Shown piece after piece: positions 35,264-45,849 of a stretch of DNA of 64,000 nucleotides. Within the stretch, counting starts at the first letter, position 1; every line of letters starts with the position of its first letter. The notes under the pieces are model-generated. The model was not told the DNA's origin and did no database searches. It saw only the letters and a list, made by a program, of their open reading frames with translations. Position numbers and translations under genes: made by a program. Location of the stretch: NCBI GenBank assembly GCA_034440615.1, contig JAOTOM010002687.1, positions 1-64,000 on the forward strand, given 5' to 3'. This DNA is from Ashinkailepas kermadecensis. Lineage: Eukaryota > Arthropoda > Thecostraca > Neolepadidae.

Positions 35264-37176
35264 GCACCAAGGTCGGGTATTAATGTGCGTGGCCACCCCG
35301 ACAACACGGAACGAGGTTCACTTATCCCTGTTTGCTTTGTTTCTGGCGACAGGGGTGGGCTCGTGCTGATTAACGGTGGATTTATTGCCGCCATTGGCTG
35401 ATCGGTTTCTCGGGACGCTGAGCTGAGTAATGAATCACTGCTTCCGGCGACACATAGAGGCGGGGAAAAAACCAATGCCTACGTACCTCAGACTAGCGAC
35501 CAATATTCACTAGAACACCTAGGTTCGGACAGACCTATTTCTTATTTTTAATACTGAAAAGCAGTCTGAAGTGACACTGGCCGGAAAAACTTCCAAGGGT
35601 ACCACTCGTCGCCATCTGCATCAGAGCTCCCGATCGAGAAAACGATCAATTCGTTCCCAAATCAGCTGTCTACGTAATACTTCACGGATCGCCATTTCTC
35701 GTGCGTATGGAACCGATGACTACATGCTTGCGTGTGGAACCGGCGAGTGGAACCGATGACTACATTCCTGGGAACTGAAACATTTCCGAAGCTAAACCTA
35801 GACACAGCAATTTGGCACAATTTGAAAGTCTACCCAGTCATTTACCTAAGTCATATTCGTCCTTGGGCAAACGTGAGTAGCATTTGGCGTGCATATAAAA
35901 TCAACGAATGATGGTTTATTGCACCACAAATTCGAGAATATACTTCCACTTACTTCTTGTATTTCACCCCAAAGTTGCGGACAATGTTGTCACAGCAAGG
36001 TTAAACTCTGACTCCCTCCTGAAACTTTGTCGGAAATACACTTCAGCTTCTTGAATTGACATGCTTGACAGTCTAGTCGACGGCTTTGGCCCACTGACGG
36101 CTTAAAAATAAAGCTCTTTGCTACCTGAACCCGGTAGTCACTGGAGTTTAGTCGAACTAAATAAACAAGGAAAAACATCCTGGAACTGCTTAGCTCCAGC
36201 AAATGTTTCCGACAACCATTCGTATGCACGCATACTCATATAAAAGGGACAAGAAGTGTCATTCGCATATGCCACATGGACGTGCTCAAATGCGGTCGAG
36301 GAAAAATGAGGTGATGACGTCATTACTGTGCAATTGCACAGATCTGCTGCGAGCGATACATGTTTGTCAGTCAAATTACGCCATAGAAAGGCGATAATAC
36401 ATAGTTAACATTTGAGTGGCAAAGATAGGTTAAAGTATTCATCCCCAGCAAACGAATCTGACATTACCACCCACCCCCATGAAAATGTCATCAAAGGGAA
36501 ATACAGAAGCACATTTTGCTGGAGTTCAAATGATGGAATATTCTGATCAAAAGTGACAATGCTTGTCTTCCGAATATGATATATAGTTCTTCACATAGTA
36601 TTTCTGTCAGAATAAGCGACCCCACTTCAACGGAATACAGTCGTTTGTAGAAGTGAAGCATATGAAAAAAAACTTGTGCAAAACGTATCATGTGTTGCAC
36701 ATTTTTGGGCACGTGGGGGAAAAGTTGTCCAGATGGGCCAGTTGTACCAAATTACGGTACGCAAAAGCTGGTGTAGTCGGGTGGGTGATCCCGCTAACGG
36801 CATCCCCACGGTCATTATGGCTCACCAAAATCCGTGACTGTTGTCGGAAAAATCTGGACTTCTGGCTCAGTCATACCATGATGGACCTCGGGTGGACTCT
36901 TCAATCTTTACACACACTTTTCACCAATGTGGCCTACGAAGAGCATGGATGTAGCAACCACTCTTGCCTCATCAACGATTTTAAACCCGAGAGACATTTT
37001 AACGTATTATGCATTCAAAACCAGGGGTTCGTAGGTTCGAAACCGTCCAGGAAATGTACATTGATTCGGACATCCCCACCGCAAAAGAGAACACCCACGC
37101 ATAGAAACAGAGCAGGATAAGGCTCGCCTCAGGCTCCATAAGGTTCTAATACTGCCTGGCCAGTATTGCAACTCAC
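35264..37176 (-). other. KMT2C/D intron, no gene
   Basis: A short imprecise repeat of GTGGAACCGATGACTACAT lies at about 35,708-35,764. Otherwise unique AT-rich sequence without supported features. Confidence 0.7.
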
Positions 37177-37306
37177 CGCCGCTTCGTAGCGCTTCTCGCG
37201 ACACTCGGCGATCTCATTTCGTATCACCTCCCCGATGTACTCGATGATCATAGTGAATTTCTCGATGGTGCGTGCCGCATACAGGCCCAGACCCTGTATC
37301 TTAGAC
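37177..37306 (-). CDS. trr: KMT2C/D exon: start of SET domain
   Basis: One base plus 43 codons: SKIQGLGLYAARTIEKFTMI, then IEYIGEVIRNEIAECREKRY. The split Arg codon (CG from the previous exon, G here) restores YLARSKIQGLGLYAA across the junction, the classic N-terminal SET block with its GLGL loop for S-adenosylmethionine. EYIGE(V/T)I is equally conserved. Donor GTGAGT, acceptor CAACAG. Confidence 0.97.
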
Positions 37307-37800
37307 CTGTTGACAAGTCAACATACATTACAAGCACATACTTCCAGAGTATCTATGCTGAATCCTTACTTGCAATCCTCGATTGGCGTAGCATTTATTC
37401 ATTTAGAAACACCACGCCAAGAACAAAATGAGCTTAATCAAATAAAAACGAGGTTGGTTGGTTGGTTATTTGAGTTTCAGGGCGCATCGACTCGGTTCGG
37501 TCATTTAGCATCCATAACTAATAGTGTGCTACCGGCTAAATACAATCAGGCCTTCGCCTGAAGTACTAAATGTACACAGGTGCAGGGTTGGATGAAAGAC
37601 ATACAAAAGGTCGCTTTGCACGGGGCGGATATTGGAATTTGAAGAGAGGGATGGGCGATGGGAACTACATGAGTCCCAGGAAACACCTCCGTGTTTCCAC
37701 ACCCCTTATCGGGGCGGCCGTGTTGCCCCGAGGGAGCGCCAATTCCCTGGCCAGCCGAGTAACGAGGCTGACCCCACAGCGGGGGAGATCAACAGTTTTA
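37307..37800 (-). other. KMT2C/D intron with a short retroposon
   Basis: A copy of the short hairpin retroposon lies at about 37,447-37,508: tail GGTTGGTTGGTTGGTTATTT, core AGGGCGCATCGACTCGGTTC, with a decayed end GCATCC. The rest shows nothing recognisable. Confidence 0.7.
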
Positions 37801-37952
37801 GCATTGTTGGGTCCTCCAATGTATGCCAGACCAACAGCTGTGGCATTGATGGGTCCTCCAAGGTATGCCAGATCAACGGCTTTAGCATAGTTGGGTTCTC
37901 CAATGTATGCCAGACCAACGTAGCATAGTTGGGTCTTCCAATGTATGCCAAA
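37801..37952. repeat. ~42-bp tandem array, four copies
   Basis: Units of GTTGGGTCCTCCAATGTATG followed by CCAGACCAACAG, with the last copies shortened. It directly abuts the 28-bp array to its right. Confidence 0.93.
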
Positions 37953-38345
37953 CCTGGGCACTGGTGAATCATGTACAGGACCTGAGCACTGGTGAATCGT
38001 GTACAGGACTTGAGCACTGGTGAATCATGTACAGGACCTGAGCACTGGTGAATCATGTACAGGACCTGAGCACTGGTGAATCATGTACAGGACCTGAGCA
38101 CTGGTGAATCATGTACAGGACCTGAGCACTGGTGATTCATGTACAGGACCTGAGCACTGGTGAATCATGTACAGGACCTGAGCACTGGTGATTCATGTAC
38201 AGGACCTGAGCACTGGTGAATCATGTACAGGACCTGAGCACTGGTGAATCATGTACAGGACATGAGCACTGGTGAATCATGAACAGGACCTGGGATCTGG
38301 TGAATCATGTACATGACATGAGCATTGGTGAATCATGTACAGGAC
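37953..38345. repeat. 28-bp tandem array, about 14 copies
   Basis: Unit CCTGAGCACTGGTGAATCAT followed by GTACAGGA. Copies are head to tail with no spacers, so this is a minisatellite and not a CRISPR array. Sequence variation rises toward the right end. Confidence 0.97.
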
Positions 38346-38582
38346 CAGTACAGGACTCATCAGGTACGCTGTTGAAGTCGGCGCTGATGCCATTCATTTA
38401 GCCGAGGTAGGGACATCATCAATTTTATTTAACCTTTGATCGAATGGAGAGTGTACGGGAGAGGCGGCCGATCGGCAGCAGCAGCACCATGGCCGAGATC
38501 GCAGCGCCATTCTTCAGTCAAAGATCAAGCAATTACGATTTGATGTGAAGGTCTTTAGGGCAATACCAGGACACAATGAGCA

Positions 38583-39440
38583 GGTCTAGCTGCAGAAACA
38601 CTTAGACGAACTTGTGAAGTGGTCCGAAAAATGGCAAATGAAATTCAATTTTGATAAGTGCAAAATAATGCATGTAGGTAGGCAGCATATGAAGGCTGCA
38701 TACTTGATCGATGGCCAAGTACTATATGTGACCCAGCAGGAGAAGGACTTAGGTGCTATTTTGAACACAAAATTGGGGCATCAGAACAAACCAAAGAAGC
38801 CAGGAAGAAGGCACTAATAATGCGTGGGGCAATAAGTAGGAATGTATCATACCAAAGTGAGGAAGTAATCAGGAAGCTTTACTGTGCATATGTCAGGCCA
38901 CATTTGGAATACTGTGTCCAAGCTTGGTCCCCTAGTTATGAAAAAGATTGTTGGCTTTTAGAGAGTACAACAGAGGGCAACAAACATGGTTAATGGTATA
39001 AGCAACCTGGCATCTGAAGAAAGATTGAAGAAATTGAATATGTTTTCACTTAGATATAGAAGGCTGAGAGGAGATCTCATTGAGGTCTTTACATTTGTTC
39101 ATGGTCAGGAACAGGGATATCTCAGGGAAATGTTTGAATTTAACAGAAATGATGCAATTAGAGGTAATCAATTCAAAATTAAAGTTAATCACAGCAGGAC
39201 AAGGTTAAGACAGTCTTTCTTCACCAACAGAGTAGTAGAACACTGGAACCAGCTGCCAGAAACCATTGTCAGTAGCAGCACACTGCACATCTTTAAGAAC
39301 AGCATCGACAATCACTATAAGAATAGAGGGCATGCTTTTTGGTATTCCAGGGAGAGCTGATCGACGGATTTTGTGGGCAACCGGTTCAGTGTCCAGAGTG
39401 CAACCAAGAACTTGTGGCTCATAGTTGCACTGATCTCTTT
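38583..39440 (+). mobile_element. 5'-truncated CR1/L2-like LINE, ORF2 end
   Basis: The plus strand reads LDELVKWSEKWQMKFNFDKC, KIMHVGRQH and EKDLGAILNTKL (post-catalytic RT of the CR1/L2 group), then after a frameshifted stretch with VRPHLEYCVQAWSP-type sequence QRATNMVNG, LRYRRLRGDLIEVF and the tail motif FFTNRVVEHWNQLP followed by LHIFKNSIDNHY. The 3' end carries the short repeat TTTATGTC. It lies antisense within a KMT2C/D intron and is inactive. Confidence 0.85.
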
Positions 39441-40185
39441 TATGTCTTTATGTCTTTAAAAAGGGTAAATTTGGAAATCAAGGTAAATTTTGAGTTGTTT
39501 TGGATTTTTTTTAATAGGATGCTTCTTGACGTGATTAAGACGATGCGACCACTCATTTTCTCCGCAAATGATTACATTTAAGTCAACGGCGGTCGATACA
39601 ATTGATGACGTCATAGGCACAGGTCTGCGGCTTATAGCCTCGATGCTTCTAGAATGAAATTTTGAATCTCGTGGCAATGGAATTCCTTAAAAAACAAACA
39701 AACACTGGCAGACCTTGGAACAATGTGGACAAATAACCCCGCTGGGAACGGCACTGTGTTGTCGGAAAAAATTATAAACTTGCGTGTTTATCCTGAAAAG
39801 AAAGCTTAATAATTATCTGATATACTGGAGCACAACTGGCGCACCACGATGCGAAGCTTACACTGATCAAATAAAAACGAGGTAACACAAAACAAACACA
39901 TATTTGCTTGACGTGATACAACTCAACACATACCTATCAGACAATACTGAACACCGGTCGATGTACTGGGCAGATTTCTGGTACCATAAACTCGCCTTCA
40001 CTCAGTACTCTACCTGGAGAGACAAATCATAATTCCTACCGAAACAAAAACAGTTCACTTTCCCCATTTACTTTTTTTTCATTCGTTTCGAGACCTTTCA
40101 TCAGCGATCATGCCCTTCATCAGTCCCCCGACTGGTCAGCGATTATCACCCTCCCCGGCCATTCTGTGCCGACGAGCGTTCTCAC
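39441..40185 (-). other. KMT2C/D intron, no gene
   Basis: AT-rich. At 40,083-40,125 on the minus strand CTGATGAAAGGTCTCGAAAC looks like a degenerate hammerhead core, possibly a Penelope-like remnant. Nothing else is supported. Confidence 0.5.
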
Positions 40186-40601
40186 CGCGCCAGGTACACG
40201 TTGTTACGCCACTCCTGCTTCATCTTCTTGTACTGGGAGCTGCGCGAGTGGACGAACTGTTTCGAATAGGGCGTGCTGCTGTCAGATGTGTAGCTCATCT
40301 GTGCCAGCGAGCGCGAGTGGCCGCCGCTCGGCCGTTGCGTGTGCGGCCGCTTGAAGTGCGTGCGCAGCTTGGCCTCGGAGCGCGCGCAGCCGGTCGGGTT
40401 AATGGCCAGCGGCAGCTCGAGCAGCGGATTGCGGCCGTATTTGAAGCGGTAGTCGGTGAGCGTGTCAATGCCGGGCAGTGACTCGAGGATCTTGATGATG
40501 CCCGGCTCGGTGAGGCCGAACAGATCCTCGCCGGTGACGTACTGCGGGAACAGGCGCACCATCCTCGCCTCCTCGCGGCTCCGCTGCAGCGGCCGCAGCG
40601 C
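40186..40601 (-). CDS. trr: KMT2C/D exon: end of FYRC and linker to SET
   Basis: 138 codons plus two bases, acceptor CCCGACAG, donor GTGAGA. It reads VRLFPQYVTGEDLFGLTEPG, IIKILESLPGID, YRFKYGRNPLLELPLAINPT, GCARSEAKLRTHFKRPH, then PYSKQFVHSRSSQYKKMKQ and EWRNNVYLA. The LFGLT/ESLPG part finishes the FYRC fold, and the GCARSEAK ... KRPHT region is the conserved linker containing the WDR5-interaction type Win motif environment in this family. The split Arg codon completes in the next exon. Confidence 0.96.
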
Positions 40602-41045
40602 CTGTCGGGACACCAGACCTGTCGTCACTACTAGTGCTGAACACACCACATCCAGCCCACACGCCATACCAGTGTGGCCCTGTCGGGACACCAGACCAAT
40701 CGTCACTGCTAGTGCTCAACACACCACATCCAGCCCTCACGCCACACCAATGTGGCCGCCTGTCGGGACACCAGACCTGTCGTCACTGCTAGTGCTCAAC
40801 ACACCACATAGGTCACCACATCCAGCCCTCACGCCACACCATTGCGGCCGCCTGTCGGGACACCAGACCTGTCGTCACTACTAGTGCTCAACACACCGCA
40901 TAGGTCACCACATCCAGCCCACACGCCACACCAATGTGGCCGCCTGTCGTCACTACTAGTGCTCAACACACCACATAGGTCACCACATCCAGCCCACACG
41001 CCACACCAGTGCGGCCGCCTGTCGGGACACCACACCCATCGTCAC
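40602..41045. repeat. ~75-95 bp tandem array built on the exon's acceptor
   Basis: Units of CCTGTCGGGACACCAGACC followed by GTCGTCACTACTAGTGCTCA and a CACATCCAGCCC segment, about six copies. On the minus strand five copies carry the acceptor-like GTGTCCCGACAG, identical to the true acceptor at 40,602. One copy (about 40,945) lost these bases. Confidence 0.93.
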
Positions 41046-41156
41046 TATTGAATACACTACAGGAAGTCAGGGCAAATGGACTGCAAAATGTATTCATGGG
41101 ATACGGTCCAACAGTGACAGCAGCCTGCACTACAGCAGTGGAAACGGAAGACCCAC

Positions 41157-41318
41157 CTGCTTCCACACCCCAAGGCAGGTGGCATCCCGGAAGGTGATCT
41201 CGGGCAGCGGCGGCTCGCGCACCACTATCTGGAACTGCGGCAGTCCGTCCGCCTCTCGGATACAGCAGATGTACTGGCACCGCTTGTTGATACGTCGGAA
41301 ACTCCAGTACAGACGGAT
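41157..41318 (-). CDS. trr: KMT2C/D exon: FYRN end to FYRC start
   Basis: Fifty-four codons in phase 0: IRLYWSFRRINKRCQYICCI, READGLPQFQIVVREPPLPE, ITFRDATCLGVWKQ. The YWS and RCxYxC motifs close FYRN, and PxFxIxVxE followed by F-D-A-x-x-x-V-W opens FYRC. FYRN and FYRC fold together as one unit in KMT2 proteins. Acceptor TTTCGGCAG, donor GTGGGT. Alignment with vertebrate KMT2C/D is residue for residue across both junctions. Confidence 0.96.
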
Positions 41319-42158
41319 CTGCCGAAACGACCACAAATGTACCTTCGATACTATTGCAATATATTCCATCAGGAAAGACTACATCAGGTTTGATCACCCG
41401 AAGTGTTCTTTTCATTCGCTTCAATCGCCCCAGCGTTATTTAATGACTGTTCATGTTTGCGATAGATTACATTAGCATAAGAGAAGCCCATACATTCCCA
41501 TAATTTCGAAACTTAGACATAAATTCTCCGTAATAGCGGATCCAGGAAGAGAGAAAAAGGAGGCACTACGGCCAGCGCACCTTCAATCTCTAAAGGAATT
41601 TCTCGACTGAAGGAGGAACTGAGTTAGAACACTGCATCGTCATAAAAAAGGACACCCTGGAACACATAATATGCATCCCATTGCTGAAAGAACGCCGCTG
41701 TGTGAGAAAACAGGCAACCAATTGCTAAAAGAAGACCATGTGAGAGCACTGGTTGGTTGCTTGATTGAGCTTCAGATGCATCAACTCGACCTTGCTATTT
41801 ACCACCCAAATGTAGCTTCTGTTGAAAGGGCATCATTATGACACGGCTCAGGTACGCTACTCCTTAAAACAAAACCTTTGGCAAGATATTGCGCCATACC
41901 ATGGCAAAATAAAAGCACACTTCGCTGCGAAAAAGACGCCCATGTGACAGGATAGAAAAGTTTCACCCAACCGTTGAAAAGTACTCATTTCAATACATTA
42001 CGCACACCTCGTCATCGAATACCCGCAATATTACTTTATCTGTCATTAAATCGTGTACCAATTTCGGTCAACAAGATTTCAATGATTTGTACGGTCTCTG
42101 CAGTAAGGCCTATCACGATAAATCGTTGCTGAGTCACAGTCGAGTTTGCAGTACTCAC
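41319..42158 (-). other. KMT2C/D intron with a decayed retroposon
   Basis: A degraded copy of the short hairpin retroposon is near 41,752-41,818 (GGTTGGTTGCTTGATTGAGC, GATGCATCAACTCGACC). No gene or other repeat stands out. Confidence 0.65.
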
Positions 42159-42308
42159 GATCTTGTATCCGATTGGGTAGATGTAGTTTCCCGTGTGGAA
42201 TGCATTCAGCTGATGCGGCAATAGCTGTCCGACCGAGAGGAAGATCAGCGTACCCACGCGTAGCAGGTGTGACTGATCTGAACCGGCCTGATGCATCACC
42301 ACTGCCAC
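42159..42308 (-). CDS. trr: KMT2C/D exon: FYRN
   Basis: Fifty codons in phase 0: VAVVMHQAGSDQSHLLRVGT, LIFLSVGQLLPHQLNAFHTG, NYIYPIGYKI. LRVGxLxFxxxGQLLPHQ and the YPxGY motif are the FYRN start of KMT2C/D. Acceptor GTGTGCCGACAG, donor GTGAGT. It links ...EREEDKQ of the previous exon to IRLYWS of the next. Confidence 0.96.
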
Positions 42309-43139
42309 CTGTCGGCACACCAACACATCAACAGTACTATTTCCCCCACCGCCAGTCGCATCAACACGACACTCAAAGACGTGAAGAGCTGGTTAGAACA
42401 ATGAGGAGCCGCACCGGGAAGTTTCCTGGAAGTTTCCCGGTGAGCACCAGGATGTTTCCCGGTGCACCCAAACCAACCTACTGCCCAGTTCAACGTCAGG
42501 TCAATGCCTAGAATGGCAGCCACACTGCCATTCTAGGCCAGTCAGTCATTGCCAGTCAATGCGGGAGTAAGGCCAGGTGGCGCGGTTCTCGTCTGTCACA
42601 GCTCACACTGTGGTCGGATATTGCCAGAGCAGCTGACGCTACGGTCCTTAGCAGACCGGGCGTAGCGGTCAGGCCTTTCGATTCGAGGCGGAACCATTCG
42701 GAACGCTACAACAACAGAGCCGAAGTCGAACAATTACAATGGCTAAAACCTACCCCAGAGTCGGGGCCACGTAAAAATACACCAAGCTGAGGCTAAAGCG
42801 AGCATCACTATTATCTGAACAAAAAAAAGAACAACGAAAAACAATTCACCATTGGTGACATTGTTCGAAAATCGATGTTACTGATGGCGCAAAATGGTGA
42901 GATTATAATCCAGATCACAGCCGAAACTTACACTTCTGGAATTTTCAGAGCTGAATCCAAAGCCAGATTCGGGAAGTCAGGAAGTAGAGGACCCAAGTTC
43001 GAGAGGCGTGTACCACACTGAATGAGCACAACTGCATCAATGTTAATACCCGGGCAAGTTGTGAGCTCACTGTACAATGTCGGTGAACGCTGTCGGCCGT
43101 ACGAGCCATCCTTCCCCGTACAATGTTCACTCGCACCTG
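42309..43139 (-). other. KMT2C/D intron; short perfect hairpin
   Basis: At 42,506-42,538 GCCTAGAATGGCAG and CTGCCATTCTAGGC form a perfect 14-bp stem around CCACA. Around 42,417-42,465 TTTCCCGGTG recurs. Nothing else is recognised. Confidence 0.7.
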
Positions 43140-43435
43140 TGGTCAGTGTACAGGTGCTGGGGACGTACCTGCTTGCCCTCCTCGCGCTTTATGCACACCC
43201 GCCGGTGGACAGCCAGTGTACAGGTGCTGCTTGTCCTCGCATTCAATGTTGGTTGGTTATTTGGGCCCAGCGGCGCATCGACTGCTCCGGTCATACAGCG
43301 CCCATCGCGTTCAACGTACACCCGCTGGTACACAACCAGTGCACACGTGCTGATGACGTACCTGCTTGTCCTCACGTTCAATGTACACCCGCCGGTAAAC
43401 AGCCGTCAGCCAGTGTACATGTGCTTATGACGTAC
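43140..43435. repeat. Copies of the 3' half of exon 43,436-43,540 with its donor
   Basis: Three degenerate copies of the exon end follow it downstream. On the minus strand they read VYRRVYIEREDKQ (donor at 43,361), VYQRVYVERD (donor lost) and VHRRVCIKREEGKQ (donor at 43,168), against VYRRVYIEREEDKQ in the exon. GTACGT donors are kept in two of the three copies. A short retroposon splits the middle copy at 43,248-43,308. Confidence 0.93.
43248..43308 (+). mobile_element. Short hairpin retroposon, full-length copy
   Basis: Tail GTTGGTTGGTTATTTGGG, core GGCGCATCGACTGCTCCGGT and end CAGCGCCC. It is flanked by TCGCATTCAA and TCGCGTTCAA, an imperfect 10-bp target duplication, inside one unit of the exon-derived array. 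Confidence 0.8.
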
Positions 43436-43540
43436 CTGCTTGTCCTCCTCGCGCTCAATGTACACCCGTCGGTACACAGACAGCGTGGTCAGTTCGTTGT
43501 CCTTCTCTCCCTTGGGAGTGTGCTCCCGGCAGTACACCGT
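43436..43540 (-). CDS. trr: KMT2C/D exon: end of extended PHD finger to FYRN
   Basis: Thirty-five codons in phase 0: TVYCREHTPKGEKDNELTTL then SVYRRVYIEREEDKQ. The C-x2-H of TVYCREH supplies the last zinc ligands of the extended PHD finger begun at 44,530, and VYRRVYIERxE is the conserved lead-in to FYRN. Acceptor CTCTCTGTGTCAG, donor GTACGT. The exon sits between one array built from its 5' half and another built from its 3' half. Confidence 0.95.
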
Positions 43541-44015
43541 CTGACACAGAGAGACGGCATGGTAATGGGGCTCCCCAGTCCCGCGCAGTGACATCCATTG
43601 GGAGTGTGCTCCCGGCAGTACACCGTCTGACACAGAGAGACAGCATGGTAATGTGGCTCCCCAGTCCCGCGCAGTGACATCCATTGGGAGTGTGCTCCCG
43701 GCAGTACACCGTCTGACACAGAGAGACGGCATGGTAATGGGGCTCCCCAGTCCCGCGCAGTGACATCCATTGGGAGTGTGCTCCCGGCAGTACACCGTCT
43801 GACACAGAGAGAGGGCATGGTATGGGGCTCCGTCCTGACATCCATTGGGAGTGTGCTCCCGGCAGTACACCGTCTGACACAGAGAGACGGCATGGTAATG
43901 GGGCTCCCCAGTCCCGCGCAGTGACATCCATTGGGAGTGTGCTCCCGGCAGTACACCGTCTGACACAGAGAGACGGCATGGTAATGTGGCTCCCCAGTCC
44001 CGCGCAGTGACATAC
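43541..44015. repeat. 86-bp tandem array carrying the exon's acceptor and first 30 bases
   Basis: TTGGGAGTGTGCTCCCGGCA starts at 43,512 (in the exon), 43,598, 43,684, 43,770, 43,845 and 43,931; one unit is 75 bp. On the minus strand each unit reads a pyrimidine tract, CTCTCTGTGTCAG, then the exon start TVYCREHTPN. Thus five extra acceptors precede the real one. All three minus-strand frames stay open across the array. Confidence 0.96.
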
Positions 44016-44529
44016 GAGTACTGATGTGGAGTAAGAAAACATAACAGGCCCCTTTGACCTCGCAGCGATCCTTCACTACCACCTGCCATTTGGCTTCAAG
44101 CTGTGGGTCGACACATGGTCTCAACATTGTGACTTAATACTATGGAAAACATAGCGACTTGATTCTGCACCTAATACTGCAACCCAACGCCATGGTCCAA
44201 CATTTGAAAACATGTGCCAACGTGATACTGATAATTGTCACCTGCTGCAGACTGTTTTTAATATAGTTATAAACAGGCCAGCCCGAATGACGCTAATCTG
44301 ACACTCATATTTCACCCACAAATGTTTATTTCTGTGCCTAGACATAGCCAATTTCACTGCTAATGTACGGTTGAATAAGCTTTATGCATTCCATCACAAT
44401 CATGTATTCCCCTCCCCGACACACAAACGTCCACCACAATTGGGATATACTCGCTGACGATTGCTTCAACAAAATACAATAAACATGAACACAGCGACCC
44501 AAGCGCTTCCACATCGGCCCAGCACCCAC
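44016..44529 (-). other. KMT2C/D intron, no gene
   Basis: Unique AT-rich sequence, no supported features. Confidence 0.7.
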
Positions 44530-44883
44530 CTTGTTCTTGTAGAAAGTGCATTTGTCCTTGACGGAGCATGTGAGGTGGTAGGTCTTGTCGCAGCGCACCT
44601 TGAAGCACTTGATGGAGGCGCCCGTTTCGCGACACAGCGTGCAGGCGGCGTTCAGCGACTTTTTCAGCGCCATGTCGACGTTGACCAGCGAGCCGCTCTC
44701 CGTCTCGTAGACGTCGTCAGCCCAGAGCGCGCAGTTGAGGTGAACCCACTTGTCGACGTCGAAGTTGAGCAGTCTGGCCGGCCCGTCCGACATTGCGTCG
44801 CCGATCAGGTGGCAGAAGAGACAGCGGCGCAACTCGTCCGGCATCCGGCTCGGCATGATGCAGATGCCCATCTGGAACAGCAG
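44530..44883 (-). CDS. trr: KMT2C/D exon: extended PHD finger
   Basis: 118 codons in phase 0: LLFQMGICIMPSRMPDELRR, CLFCHLIGDAMSDGPARLLN, FDVDKWVHLNCALWADDVYE, TESGSLVNVDMALKKSLNAA, CTLCRETGASIKCFKVRCDK, TYHLTCSVKDKCTFYKNK. The CxxC, HxxC, CxxC and HLTC pattern is the C2HC-type pre-PHD plus PHD of KMT2C/D, a histone-tail and nucleic-acid binding module near the C-terminus. The acceptor is chosen at GGCCGCAG because phase 0 then joins ELTQ to LLFQ as in other animals; an alternative CAG at about 44,970 leaves the frame shifted. Confidence 0.9.
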
Positions 44884-45594
44884 CTGCGGCCGCCACGAGG
44901 ACGCGTTCAGCCCGCTGTGCATCTGCACACAGGTCGGCACACGCAGCGCGGTGCGCCAGATCAGGCATCCTCTGAACTTCCACTCCCTCAAAAACAAATT
45001 TTTTCCCCCAATAATATTTAACCCCCAAGTATTGGCGCAACATAATTTCCGTGAATGTCAACATAAGAAAATGAACATCGCTAAAAAAACCGCCAAGCTA
45101 AAACGTATGAAAAGGTTATTCGGAGTTGCCTGGTTGATAACTTTTTCTTGACATCCTTTTCTTCCTCTACGTCGTCTAAGTAAGTAGATAGGGGGAGATG
45201 AACAACCACCCCTCGGTCGGGCGAAGGTGGACTCTGTTAAGGTGCTGGCCGGGTGCGGGTTAAGTCAAACAGGACTTCGTCACGTACCGCCAGTGATCTG
45301 TTCGGCAGAACAGCGATGACACGTAAACTCGAGTTGCTGAAGAAGCTCTGTTGCGAGCATACGTGTGCGCAACTCGGACAGGCAGCAACCCCGAACGTGT
45401 TCTATAACCGTTGACCGAGGTTCACTGACTTATGCGACATGACACGAAATGGCACTGAATGCACTTGCATGCCAATTAATGTGCGCTAAGTGTAACTTAA
45501 GAAGGGCATTTGAAATTCGCATGTGGTACGCTTTAGTGGTGGGCCTCGTACATATACCGATGCACTGCAGTGTATGCGACAACGCCACGCTCAC
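44884..45594 (-). other. KMT2C/D intron, no gene
   Basis: The first 110 bp next to the acceptor are GC-rich and open in frame. The rest is unique and AT-rich. Confidence 0.65.
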
Positions 45595-45807
45595 CTGAGT
45601 CAGCTCGTTGTCGGTGGGCTTGCGGTACTTCTTGGGCAGCGGCATGTCTTCCGACCAGGAGCGGTAGCGGATGTTCTTCCAGCGTTTGCCGGCCTCCTCG
45701 GTGCAGAGGTCGCCGGCGCTGCCCGAGCGATGGCGGCTCGAGTCGCCAGACTCGTGGCGTGACGCCTCGCGCTCACGCACACTTAGCAACTCTTGGGTGA
45801 ACGGCTG
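45595..45807 (-). CDS. trr: KMT2C/D exon between the cysteine region and PHD finger
   Basis: Seventy-one codons in phase 0: QPFTQELLSVREREASRHES, a Ser/Arg-rich stretch, CTEEAGKRWKNIRYRSWSED, MPLPKKYRKPTDNELTQ. KRWKxxRxRxW and KxxTDxEL are conserved spacers before the extended PHD finger in KMT2C/D. The acceptor is CCAGCAG, a NAGNAG tandem site that would give forms with or without the first Gln (start 45,807 or 45,804). Donor GTGAGC. A 27-bp array fills the intron on its acceptor side. Confidence 0.9.
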
Positions 45808-45849
45808 CTGGCAGTGGTGCGAACGTCGGCGCGGTGCGTGCACGATGCG

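Noticed and set aside
37953..38345. 28-bp direct repeats resembling a CRISPR array
   Set aside because: Units are contiguous with no unique spacers, and the window is eukaryotic.
43406..44127. Frames of 195-227 codons with repeated LCQTVYCREHTP
   Set aside because: These are copies of an exon edge in a tandem array, not a repeat protein; only 43,436-43,540 is called.
44717..45064. 115-codon frame overlapping the PHD exon
   Set aside because: It is an out-of-frame shadow of the extended PHD finger.
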